This document shows, one piece after another, positions 23,965-33,687 of a DNA stretch of 64,000 nt. The DNA comes from Bubalus kerabau (taxonomy: Eukaryota; Chordata; Mammalia; Artiodactyla; Bovidae): positions 52,204,501 through 52,268,500 of the forward strand of contig NC_073637.1 in the NCBI RefSeq assembly GCF_029407905.1, written 5' to 3'. Within the stretch, counting starts at the first letter, position 1; each line of letters opens with the position of its first letter. The notes beneath the pieces are model-generated. The model did no database searches, was not told the DNA's origin, and saw nothing but the letters and a program-made list of their open reading frames with translations. Both the position numbers and the translations under genes were made by a program.

Positions 23965-26900
23965 TAGATAGGTTCCTCAGTCTCCACATCTGAACAGTAT
24001 GAAAAGGCAAAATGATAGGATACTGAAAGAGAAACTCCCCAGGTCAGTAGGTGCCCAATATGCTAGGGGAGATCAGTGGAGAAATAACTCCAGAAAGAAT
24101 GAAGAAATGGAGCCAAAGCAAAAAGAATACCCAGCTGTGGATGTGACTGGTGATAGAAGCAAGGTCCGATGCTGTAAAGAGCAATATTGCATAGGAACCT
24201 GGAATGTCAGGTTCATGAATCAAGGCAAATTGGAAGTGGTCAAACAAGAGATGGCAAGAGTGAATGTCGACATTCTAGGAATCAGCGAACTGAAATGGAC
24301 TGGAATGGGTGAATTTAACTCGGATGACCATTATATCTACTACTGAGGGCAGGAATCCCTCAGAAGAAATGGAGTGGCCATTATGGTCAACAAAAGAGTA
24401 CAAAATGCAGTACTTGGAGGCAATCTCAAAAACAACAGAATGATCTCTGTTCGTTTCCAAGGCAAACTATTCAATATCACAGTAATCCAAGTCTATGCCC
24501 CAACCAGGAATGCTGAAGAAGCTGAAGTTGAACGGTTCTATGAAGACCTACAAGACCTTTTAGAACTAACACCCAAAAAAGATGTCCTTTTCATTATAGG
24601 GGACTGGAATGCAAAAGTAGGAAGTCAAGAAACACCTGGAGTAACTAGCAAATTTGGCCTTGGAATACGGAATGAAACAGGGCAAAGACTAATAGAGTTT
24701 TGCCAAGAAAATGCACTGCTCATAACAAACACCCTCTTCCAACAACACAAGAGAAGACTCTATACATGGACATCACCAGATGGTCAACACTGAAATCAGA
24801 CTGATTATATTCTTTGCAGCCAAAGATGGAGAAGCTCTATACAGTCAGCAAAAACAAGACCAGGAGCTGACTGTGGCTCAGACCATGAACTCCTTATTGC
24901 CAAATTCAGACTTAAATTGAAGAAAGTAGGGAAAACCATTAGACCATTCAGGTATGACCTAAATCAAATCCCTTATGATTATACAGTGGAAGTGAGAAAT
25001 AGATTTAAGGGCCTAGATCTGATAGATAGAGTGCCTGATGAATTATGGAATGAGGTTCATGACACTGTACAGGAGACAGGTATCAAGACCATTCCCATGG
25101 AAAAGAAATGCAAAAAAGCAAAATGGCTGTGTGGGGAAGCCTTACAAATAGCTGTGAAAAGAAGAGAAGTGAAAAGCAAAGGAGAAAAGGAAAGATATAA
25201 ACATCTGAATGCAGAGTTCCAAAGAATAGCAAGAAGAGATAAGAAAGCCTTCTTCAGAGATCAATGCAAAGAAATAGAGGAAAACAACAGAATGGGAAAG
25301 ACTAGGGATCTCTTCAAGAAAATCAGAGATACCAAAGGAACATTTCATGCAAAGATGGGCTCCATAAAGGACAGAAATGGTATGGACCTAACAGAAGCAG
25401 AAGATATTAAGAAGAGATGGCAAGAATACACAGAAGAACTGTACAAAAAAGATCTTCACGACCCAGATAATCAGGATGGTGTGATCACTGACCTAGAGCC
25501 AGATATCCTGGAATGTGAAGTCAAGTGGGCCTTAGAAAGCATCACTATGAACAAAGCTAGTGGAGGTGATGGAATTCAAGTTGAACTATTCCAAATCCTG
25601 AAAGATGATGCTGTTAGAGTGCTGGATATGTACTCAATATGCCAGCAAATTTGGAAAACTCAGCAGTGGCCACAGGACTGGAAAAGGTCAGTTTTCATTC
25701 CAATCCCAAAGAAAGGCAATGCCAAAGAATGCTCAAACTACCGCACAATTGCACTCATCTCACACGCTAGTAAAGTAATGCTCAAAATTCTCCAAGCCAG
25801 GCTTCAGCAATATATGAACCATGAAATTCCTGATGTTCAAGCTGGTTTTAGAAACGGCAGAGGAACCAGAGATCAAAATGCCAACATCTGCTGGATCATG
25901 AAAAAAGCAAGAGAGTTCCAGAAAAACATCTATTACTGCTTTATTGACTATGTCAAAGCCTTTGACTGTATAGATCACAATAAACTGTGGAAAATTCTGA
26001 AAGAGATGGAAATACCAGACCACCTGATCTGCCTCTTGAGAAATTTGTATGCAGGTCAGGAAGCAACAGTTAGAACTGGACATGGAACAAAAGACTGGTT
26101 CCAAATAGGAAAAGGAGTTCATCAAGGCTGTATATTGTCACCCTGTTTATTTAACTTATATGCGGAGTACATCATGAGAAATGCTGGACTGGAAGAAACA
26201 CAAGCTGGAATCAAGATTGCCGGGAGAAATGTCAATAACCTCAGATATGCAGATCACACCACCCTTAGGGTAGAAAGTGAAGAGGAAATCAAAAGCCTCT
26301 TGATGAAAGTGAAAGTGGAGAGTGAAAAAGTTGGCTTAAGGCTCAACATTCAGAAAACGAATATCATGGCATCCAGTCCCACCACTTCATGGGACATAGA
26401 TGGGGAAACAGTGGAAACAGTGTCAGACTTTATTTTTCTGGGCTCCAAAATCACTACAGATGGTGACTGCAGCCATGAAATTAAAAGACGCTTACTCCTT
26501 GGAAGGAAAGTTATGACCAACCTAGATAGCATATTCAAAAGCAGATACATTACTTTGCCAACAAAGGTCTGTCTAGTCAAGGCTATGGTTTTTCCTGTGG
26601 TCATGTATGGATGTGAGAGTTGGACTGTGAAGAAGGCTGAGTGCCAAAGAATTGATGCTTTTGAACTGTGGTGTTGGAGAAGACTCTTGAGAGTCCCTTG
26701 GACTGCAAGGAGATCCAACCAGTCCATTCTGAAGGAGATCAGCCCTGGGATTTCTTTGGAAGGAATGATGCTAAAGCTGAAACTCCAGTACTTTGGCCAC
26801 CTCATGCGAAGAGTTGACACATTGGAAAAGACTGTGATGCTGGGAAGGATTGGGGGCAAGAGAAGAAGGGGACAACAGAGGATGAGATGGCTGGATGGCA

Positions 26901-27034
26901 TCACTGACTTGATGGATGTGAGTCTGAGTGAACTCCGGGAGTTGGTGATGGACAGGGAGGCCTGGCGTGCTGCGATTCATGGGGTGGCAAAGAGTCGAAC
27001 AGGACTGAGCGACTGATCTGATCTGATGATGTTA
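23965..27034 (+). mobile_element. Near-full-length BovB LINE (RTE clade), about 3.1 kb
   Basis: This is the longest BovB in the window. It runs from a short 5' region (start approximate) through the endonuclease and reverse transcriptase to a 3' end carrying a 'gatctgatctgat' tail. Full-length BovB is about 3.2 kb, so little is missing. The coding part stays in a single frame throughout (separate entry). Target-site duplications could not be found, so the 5' border is uncertain by tens of bases. BovB is known for horizontal transfer between squamate reptiles and ruminants. Confidence 0.95.
23999..27016 (+). pseudogene. BovB EN-RT polyprotein, one frame with two stops
   Basis: The frame from 23999 to 27016 is broken only by TGA at 24344-24346 and TGA at 24791-24793; both look like point changes. 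Before and between the stops lies the APE-type endonuclease: 'GTWNVR', 'ISELKW' and 'GDWNAK', then 'SDHELL' just after the second stop. From 24917 a 699-codon open stretch carries the linker and RT. Motif A is FIDYVKAFDCID (catalytic Asp at residue 344 of this stretch), motif B is GVHQGC in place of GVRQGC, and motif C is YADH at residues 444-447 in place of YADD. Loss of the second catalytic Asp (GAC to CAC at 26255) should abolish polymerisation. The C-terminal region is complete. There is no frameshift. Confidence 0.93.
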
Positions 27035-27039
27035 GCTAT

Positions 27040-28590
27040 GGGTTTATTGTACATATTTGTAAATAATTATATTACATATATTCATTCTATACTCAATTTG
27101 TTGAGGGTTTTTATCTTGAAAGAGTATTGTATTTTACCAAAGCATTTTCTAGTACTATCGAGATGATCAAAGTGCCTACATCTGCTGGATCATCAAAAAA
27201 GCAAGAGAGTTAAAAAAAAAACATCTATTTCTGCTTCATTGACTATGCCAAAGCCTTTGACTGTGTGGATCACAATAAACTGTGGAAAATTCTGAAAGAA
27301 ATGGGAATACCGGGCCATCTGACCTGCCGCTTGAGAAATCTGTATGTATCAGGAAGCCACAGTTAGAACTGGACATGGAACAACAGACTGGTTCCAGATA
27401 GGAAAAGGCTGTATATTGTCACCCTGCTTATTTAAATTATATGCAGAATACATAATGAGAAATATTGGGCTGGTCAAAACTCAAGCTGGAATCAAGATTG
27501 CTGAGAGAAATATCAATAACCTCCGATATGCAGATGACACCAGCCTTATGGCAGAAAGTGAAGAGGAACCAAAGAGCCTCTTGATGAAAGTGAAAGAGGA
27601 GAGTGAAAAAGTTGGCTTAAAGCTCAACATTCAGAAAACGAAGATCTTGGCATCTGGTCCCATCACTTCATGGCAAATAGATGGGGAAACAGTGGAAACA
27701 GTGGCAGACTTAAATTTTTTGGCCTCCAGAATCACTGCAGATGGTGACTGCAGCCATGAAATTAAAAGCCGCTTACTCCTTGGAAGGAAAGTTATGACCA
27801 ACCTAGACAGCATATTAAAAAGCAGAGACAGAGACATTACTTTGCCAACAAAAGTCTATCTAGTCAAGGCTATGGTTTTTTCAGTAGTCTTGTATGGATA
27901 TGAGAGTTGGACTATAAAGAAAGCTGAGTGCAGAAAAACTGATGCTTCTGAACTGTGGTGTTGGAGAAGACTCTTGAGAGTCCTCTGGACTACCAGGAGA
28001 TCCAATCGGTCCATCCTAAAGGACATCAGTCCTGAGTGTTCATTGGAAGGGCTGATATTGAAGCTGAAACTCCAATACTTTGGCCACCTGATGCGAAGAG
28101 CTGACTTATTTGAAAAGACCCTGGTGCTGGGAAAGATTGAAGACCAGAGGAGAAGGGGATGGCAGAGAATGAGATGGTTGGATGGCATCACCAACTCAAT
28201 GGACATGAGTTTAGGTGGACTCCGGGAGTTGATAATAGACAGGGATGCCTGGAGAGCTATGGTCCATGGGGTTGCAAAGAGTCAGGCATGGCTGAGTGAC
28301 TAAACTGAACTGAACTGATTGAGATGATCTTATTATTTTTTATCTTTCATTCTATTACTATGGTGGGTTACTTTTGTTGATTTGCTATTTTGAGTCATCT
28401 TTGCATTCCAGAGATAAATATCACTGGATTATGCTGTATGATCCCTGTAGTGTGTTACTGAATTCTACTTAATATTTTGTTGAGGATTTTTGCATCTCTA
28501 TTCATTAGGCAAGTTGGTCCATATGCTTAATTTATTGTAGTGTTCTGATCTGACTTTGGCTATCAGGGTAATGCTGGCCTTTCTATTTAA
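27040..28590 (-). mobile_element. Old L1 fragment on minus strand, split by BovB
   Basis: Antisense L1 ORF2 wording ('actcaatttgttgagggttt' near 27095, 'tttgctattttgagtcatct' near 28382) is interrupted at 27169-28320 by BovB. The 9-bp duplication 'gagatgatc' (27160-27168 and 28321-28329) marks the break. It ends near an A-run at 28590. A sister fragment of the same L1 region lies at 36.4-36.85 kb. Confidence 0.82.
27169..28320 (+). mobile_element. BovB LINE, 1.15 kb, inserted in L1
   Basis: A 5'-truncated BovB with perfect 9-bp target-site duplications 'gagatgatc'. An open stretch of 319 codons (27344-28303) covers RT motif C (YADD intact, about 27530) through the C-terminus. Upstream of it the frame is shifted, with an A-run near 27210. 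Motif B has lost four residues: the frame reads QIGKG directly into CILSP, a 12-bp in-frame deletion near 27407. The 3' tail is of the 'ctgaactgaactga' type. Dead copy because motif B is gone. Confidence 0.94.
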
Positions 28591-29352
28591 AAAAAAAAAA
28601 AGCTGAAAAGAAAATAGAGCAAACTATGCCATTAACAATAGCATCAGACAATAAAATTGTTTATAAGATTATTCAGGAGTAAATTTAACAAAGTAAGTGA
28701 ATGATCTGTACAATAAACTACAAGCCTTTAATTTAAAAATATTGAAGAAGATACAAACACATGGAAAGATATCAAACGTTCATGGATCAGAAAAATTAGT
28801 ATTATTAAAATGTGCATATATTCAAGCATTCCATAGATTTAATGTGTCCCCATGAAAATCCCAAAGGTATTTTTTACACAAATAGAAAAAAAAAATGTTG
28901 TCAAATTTAAATGGAACCACAAAAGACCCCAAATAGGCAAAGCAATTCTAAGAAAGAAGAATATAGCCCAAGGTATCACAGGTTTTTTTTTTTTTCTTTT
29001 TTTTTTTAATGTCAAGCATGCTACAAGGCTACAGTGATTAGTATGGTACTGGCATAAAAATAGATATATAGACCCATGAGACACTATAGAGAAACCAGAA
29101 ACAAACCCATGTGTATATGATCAAATAATATTTGACTAGGGAGTCAATAATGCTCAATGTGGTAAAGATAGTCTCTTCAATAAATGGTGCTGGGAAAACT
29201 GGATAGCCACATATAGAAAAATGATATTAGACCCCTATCTTATACCACTCACAAAAGTCAGCTCAAAATAGATAAAATATTTAACCATAACACTTGACAC
29301 CATAATTCTATTAAAAAATAAGCTCCTTCATGCTGGTCTTGGCAATGAATCT

Positions 29353-31296
29353 TTTCTTTTTTTTTTTTTGCAACAAGCAACAAAGATTTACTGTATAACA
29401 CAGGGAACTATAGTCAATACCTTGTAATAACCTATAATGAAAAATAATTGAAAAAAATAATATATTGTATATGTATAACTCAATCACACAAAAAATAATT
29501 CTACTTTTTGAAATTTAGTAATGTCTATATTTCTGCCAGTTTTTCTAAACATCTTATGGATATCTAATAACAATGTATAAGATACAAATTTTTAAATATA
29601 CTTGTGTAGCATATAAGCTTAATATAAATAGAAATCTACTATATTAAGTTGTTAATGACATCATTCAAGATGCTCCTATTTTTATTTTTTCTGCAATTGA
29701 TAAAATATTTTCAGAGAAATGTTAATAAGTCAATGATTATATATATTTTTCTTTTTGCTTACATTTCTTCTGATTTTTTCTTTATGTATCTTTCTTTTTT
29801 AATTTATTTATTTTAATTGCAGGCTAATTGCCTTACAATATTGTAGTGGTTTTTACCAGACATTGACATGAATCAGCCATGGGTGTACATGTGTTCCCCA
29901 TCCTGAACCTCTCTGCCACCTCCCTCCCCATCCCACCCCTCAGGGTCATCCCAGTGCACCAGCCCTGAGCACCCTGTCTCATGCATGGAACCTGGACTGG
30001 CGATCTGTTTCACGTATGATAATATACATGTTTCAATGCTATTCTCTCAAATCATCCCACCCTCGCCTTCTCCCACAGAGTCCTACAGTCTGTTCCAACA
30101 TCTGTGTCTCTTTTGTTATCTTGCATATAGGGTCATCATTACCATCTTTCTAAATTCCATATATATGCGTTAATATACTGTATTGGTGTTTTTCTTTCCG
30201 ACTTACTTCACTCTGTGTAATAGGCTCCAGTTTCATCCACCTCATTAGAATTGATTCAAATGCATTGTTTTTAATAGCTGAGTAATATTCCATTGTGTAT
30301 ATGTACCACAGCTTTCTTATCCATTCGTCTGCTGATGGACCTCTAGGTTGCATCCATACCCTGGCTACTGTAAACAGTGCTGTGATGAACATTGGGGTAC
30401 ATGTGTCTCTTTCAATTCTGGTTTCCTTGGTGTGTATGCCCAGCAGTGGGATTGCTTGGTCGTATGGCAGTTCTACTTCCAGTTTTTTAAGGAATCTCCA
30501 CACTGTTCTCCATAGTGGCTGTACTAGTTTGCGTTCCCACGAACAGTGTAAGAGGGTTCCCTTTTCTCCGCACCCTCTCCAGCATTTATTGCTTTTAGAC
30601 TTTTGATAGCAGCCATTCTGACTGGTGTGAAATGGTACCTCATTGTGGTTTTGATTTGTATTTCTCTGATCATGAGTGATGTTGAGCATCTTTTCATGTG
30701 TTTGTTAGCCATCTGTATGTCTTCTTTGGAGAAATGTCTATTTAGTTCTTTGGGCCATTTTTTGATTGAGTCGCTTATTTTTCTGGAATTGAGCTGCAGG
30801 AGCTGCTTGTATATTTTTGAGATTAATTCTTTGTCAGTTGCTTTGTTTGCTATTATCTTCTCCCATTCTGAAGGCTGTCTTTTCACCTTGCTTATAGTTT
30901 CCTTTGTTGTGCAAAAGCTTTTAAGTTTAATTAGGTCCCATTTGTCTATTTGTGCTTTTATTTCCATTATACTGGTAGGTGGGTCATAGAGGATCATGCT
31001 GTGATTTATGTCAGAGAGTGTTTTGCCCATGTTTTCCTGTAGTTTTATAGTTGCTGGTCTTATGTTTAGATCTTTAATCCATTTTGAGTTTATTTTTGTG
31101 TATGGTGTTAGAAAGTGTTCTAGCTTCATTCTTTTACAAGTGGTTGACCAGTTTCCCAGCACCACTTATTAAAGAGATTGTCTTTTCTCCATTGTATATT
31201 CTTGTCTCCTTTGTCAAAGAGAAGGTATCCATTGGTTCATGGATTTATCTCTGGGCTTTCTATTTTGTTCCATTGATCTATTTTTCTGTCTTTGTT
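29353..31296 (-). mobile_element. Young L1 (L1-BT type), 5' truncated, with possible 3' transduction
   Basis: The minus strand reads L1 ORF2 C-terminus and 3' UTR from 31296 down to about 29791, where an L1-type A-rich end lies. Another 420 bp of non-L1-BT sequence (29790-29371) follows, and then a long T run (29353-29369), i.e. a poly(A) on the element strand. Flanks resemble each other: 'ttggcaatgaatct' (29339-29352) and 'ttggcaaagatttct' (31296-31310). This suits one insertion that carried downstream DNA with it. Two separate insertions are the alternative. The 420-bp part contains a piece of an older L1 3' UTR in + orientation (about 29371-29510). Confidence 0.75.
30150..31165 (-). pseudogene. 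L1 ORF2 C-terminal part, frameshifted
   Basis: Two overlapping open stretches on the minus strand encode the C-terminal region of L1 ORF2p: 31165-30524 (213 aa) and 30689-30150 (179 aa). The first holds the post-RT segment with 'KWDLIKLKSFCT'. The second holds the Cys-rich zinc-knuckle-like element (C-x3-C-x7-H-x-C, in 'CWRGCGEKGTLLHC') and 'YTMEYYSAIKN'. The switch of frame near 30600 points to a single-base indel. EN and RT are missing through 5' truncation, so no activity is possible. Confidence 0.88.
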
Positions 31297-31707
31297 TGGC
31301 AAAGATTTCTTAAAAATTTGACACCAAAGGCACTAGTTACAAAAGCAAAAAAAAAAAAAAAAAAGCAAGTGGGACCTCATCAAACCAAAAATCTATGCAC
31401 AGCAAAGGAAATCATCAGCAAAATGAAAAGACTATCTATGGAATGGGAGAAAATATTTTCTAGTCACATGTCAAATAAGAGGTTAATATCCAAAATAAAT
31501 AAATATTATGTAACTCAGTAACAACAGCAGCAAATAGGGGGGGAAAAACAGTTTAAGAAATAGGCACAGAAACTAAATAGACATTTTTTTTTCCCTAAAG
31601 CAGAAATATAAATGATCAACAGATACAAGAAAAGACGTACCTGTTAATGATGTAGACATCATTAATCATGATGGAAAACCACAATGAGTTATCACCTTAT
31701 ACTTGTT

Positions 31708-32696
31708 ACAATCAGATCAGATCAGTCACTCAGTCGTGTCTGACTCTTTGCGACCCCATGAATTGCAGCATGCCAGGCCTCCCTATCCATCACTAACTCC
31801 CGGAGTTCACTCAGACTCACGTCCATCGAGTCAGTGATGCCATCCAGCCATCCCATCCTCTGTCGTCCCCTTCTCCTCCTGCCCCCAATCCCTCCCAGCA
31901 TCAGAGTCTTTTCCAATGAGTCAACTCTTTGCATGAGGTGGCCAAAATACTGGAGTTTCAGCTTTAGCATCATTCCTTCCAAAGAAATCCCAGGGCTGAT
32001 CTCCTTCAGAATGGACTGGTTGGATCTCCTTGCAGTCCAAGGGACTCTCAAGAGTCTTCTCCAACACCACAGTTCAAAAGCATCAATTCTTAGGCACTCA
32101 GCCTTCTTCACAGTCCAACTCTCACATCCATACATGACCACAGGAAAAACCATAGCCTTGACTAGACAGACCTTTGTTGGCAAAGTAATGTCTCTGATTT
32201 TGAATATGCTATCTAGGTTGGTCATAACTTTCCTTCCAAGGAGTAAGCGTCTTTTAATTTCATGGCTGCAGTCACCATCCGCAGTGATTTTGGAGTCCAG
32301 AAAAATAAAGTCTGACACTGTTTCTACTGTTTCCCCATCTATTTCCCATGAAGTGGTGGGACTGGATGCCATGATCTTCGTTTTCTGAATGTTGAGCCTT
32401 AAGCCAACTTTTTCACTCTCCACTTTCACTTTCATCAAGAGGCTTTTGATTTCCTCTTCACTTTCTACCCTAAGGGTGGTGTGATCTGCATATCTGAGGT
32501 TATTGACATTTCTCCCGGCAATCTTGATTCCAGCTTGTGTTTCTTCCAGTCCAGCGTTTCTTATGATGTACTCTGCATATAAGTTAAATAAACAGGGTGA
32601 CAATATACAGCCTTGATGAACTCCTTTTCCTATTTGGAACCAGTCTTTTGTTCCATGTCCAGTTCTAACTGTTGCTTCCTGACCTGCATACAGACT
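31708..32696 (-). mobile_element. BovB LINE, minus strand, ~1 kb, same lineage as the 24-27 kb copy
   Basis: Minus-strand BovB from RT motif B to the 3' end. The open frame is unbroken (31722-32819; its first ~45 codons come from the host L1). It carries GVHQGC, YADH (codon at 32481-32483) and 'TLRVESEEEIK', the same unusual changes as the long copy at 24-27 kb, and the same 'gatctgatctgat' tail. It lies inside a + strand L1 that resumes at about 32697, so it is an independent insertion. Target-site duplications are not clear. RT is dead because the palm is truncated and motif C is changed. Confidence 0.94.
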
Positions 32697-33428
32697 GTCA
32701 TCAAAAAGAAGAGAGAATAATTGTTGATGAGAATGTTGGAAAAAAGGAACCTTCATGTACTGCTGGGATGAATGTAAATTGGTGTAGCCACTATGAAAAA
32801 TAGTATGGAGTTTCCTCAAAAACTTAAAATAGTATTACCATATGATGAATCAATCCCAATTCTAGGTATTCATCCAAAGGAAATAAAAATAGGATTATCA
32901 AAGAGATAACTATCCCCCTATTCACTGCAGCATTATTCATAATAGCCAACCTAAGTGTCCATCAATGAATGAATGGATAAAGAAGATATGGATATACATA
33001 TATAATGATGTGTTATTCAACTAGGAAAAAGAACATTCTGCCATTTGTGACAGTATGGATGGAACTTGAGGGCATTTGCTGAATGGGATAAGTCAGGGAA
33101 TGACACATATTATATGATAAGACTTAGTTGTGGGATCTAAAAAAGCCAAATGCATAGGAAGACAGAGTAGAATGGTGGTTAACAGCAGGTAGGTAAATTG
33201 AGAAGATGTTGGTCAAACGGGTCAAACTTGCAATGAGAAGATGAATAAGGTCTGAAGATCTAATACACAGCAAAGAGTTAACAACATTGTTTTATATACT
33301 TGAATTAAAGTGAGAGTAAATATTAATGTTTTCATTACAAAAAGGAAATGATAACTAAGTGACATGATATAAGTGAATCTATATGTGACACAGAGAAGAT
33401 GAATCAAGTATATCTAAAGATGAACAGT

Positions 33429-33674
33429 CCAGTACTTTGGCCACCTCATGCGAAGAGTTGACTCATTGGAAAAGACTCTGATGCTGGGAGAGACTGGGGG
33501 CAGGAGGAGAAGGGGATGACAGAGGATGGGATGGCTGGATGGTATCACTGACTCGATGGACGTGAGTCTGAGTGAACTCCGGGACTTGGTGATGGACAGG
33601 GAGGCCTGGCGTGCTGCGATTCATGGGGTAGCAAAGAGTCAGACACGACTGAGTGACTGACCTGAACTGAACTG
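33429..33674 (+). mobile_element. BovB 3' end, 246 bp
   Basis: The last part of the BovB coding region and the 3' tail, flanked by a perfect 13-bp target-site duplication 'aaagatgaacagt' (33416-33428 and 33675-33687). It is closely similar to the young-looking copies at 26 and 32 kb in its coding part. Confidence 0.95.
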
Positions 33675-33687
33675 AAAGATGAACAGT

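Larger units (their letters stand above)
28595..33410 (+). mobile_element. Old L1 (ORF2 3' part and 3' UTR), host of later insertions
   Basis: Sense-orientation remains of an old mammalian L1 occupy 28595-29352, 31297-31707 and 32697-33410. They read on in the correct ORF2 order: a 'ttcaataaatggtgctggga' block near 29180, a 'LCTAKEIISKMKR'-like stretch near 31400, a C-terminal tail with 'attattcataatagccaac' near 32930, and a 3' UTR with 'gacagagtagaatggtggtt' near 33160. The gaps are filled by a young antisense L1 (29353-31296) and a minus-strand BovB (31708-32696). The frame is broken throughout. Confidence 0.85.

Noticed and set aside
26350..26904. 184-codon antisense frame in BovB, also seen at 31834-32388 (+) and in parts of other copies
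   Set aside because: It lies exactly opposite the conserved BovB coding frame and recurs in every well-kept copy because the sense sequence is shared. Its translation shows no domain; it is a shadow.
24917..27016. 699-codon frame as a host gene or domesticated RT
   Set aside because: It continues in frame into decayed endonuclease sequence upstream, ends in a typical BovB tail, and has a dead motif C. There is no sign of a promoter, introns or selection.
26100..32700. Inverted segmental duplication as explanation for the two YADH BovB copies
   Set aside because: The flanks differ, the 5' ends differ, and the second copy interrupts an L1 that continues on both sides. Independent insertion explains this better, though gene conversion is not excluded.
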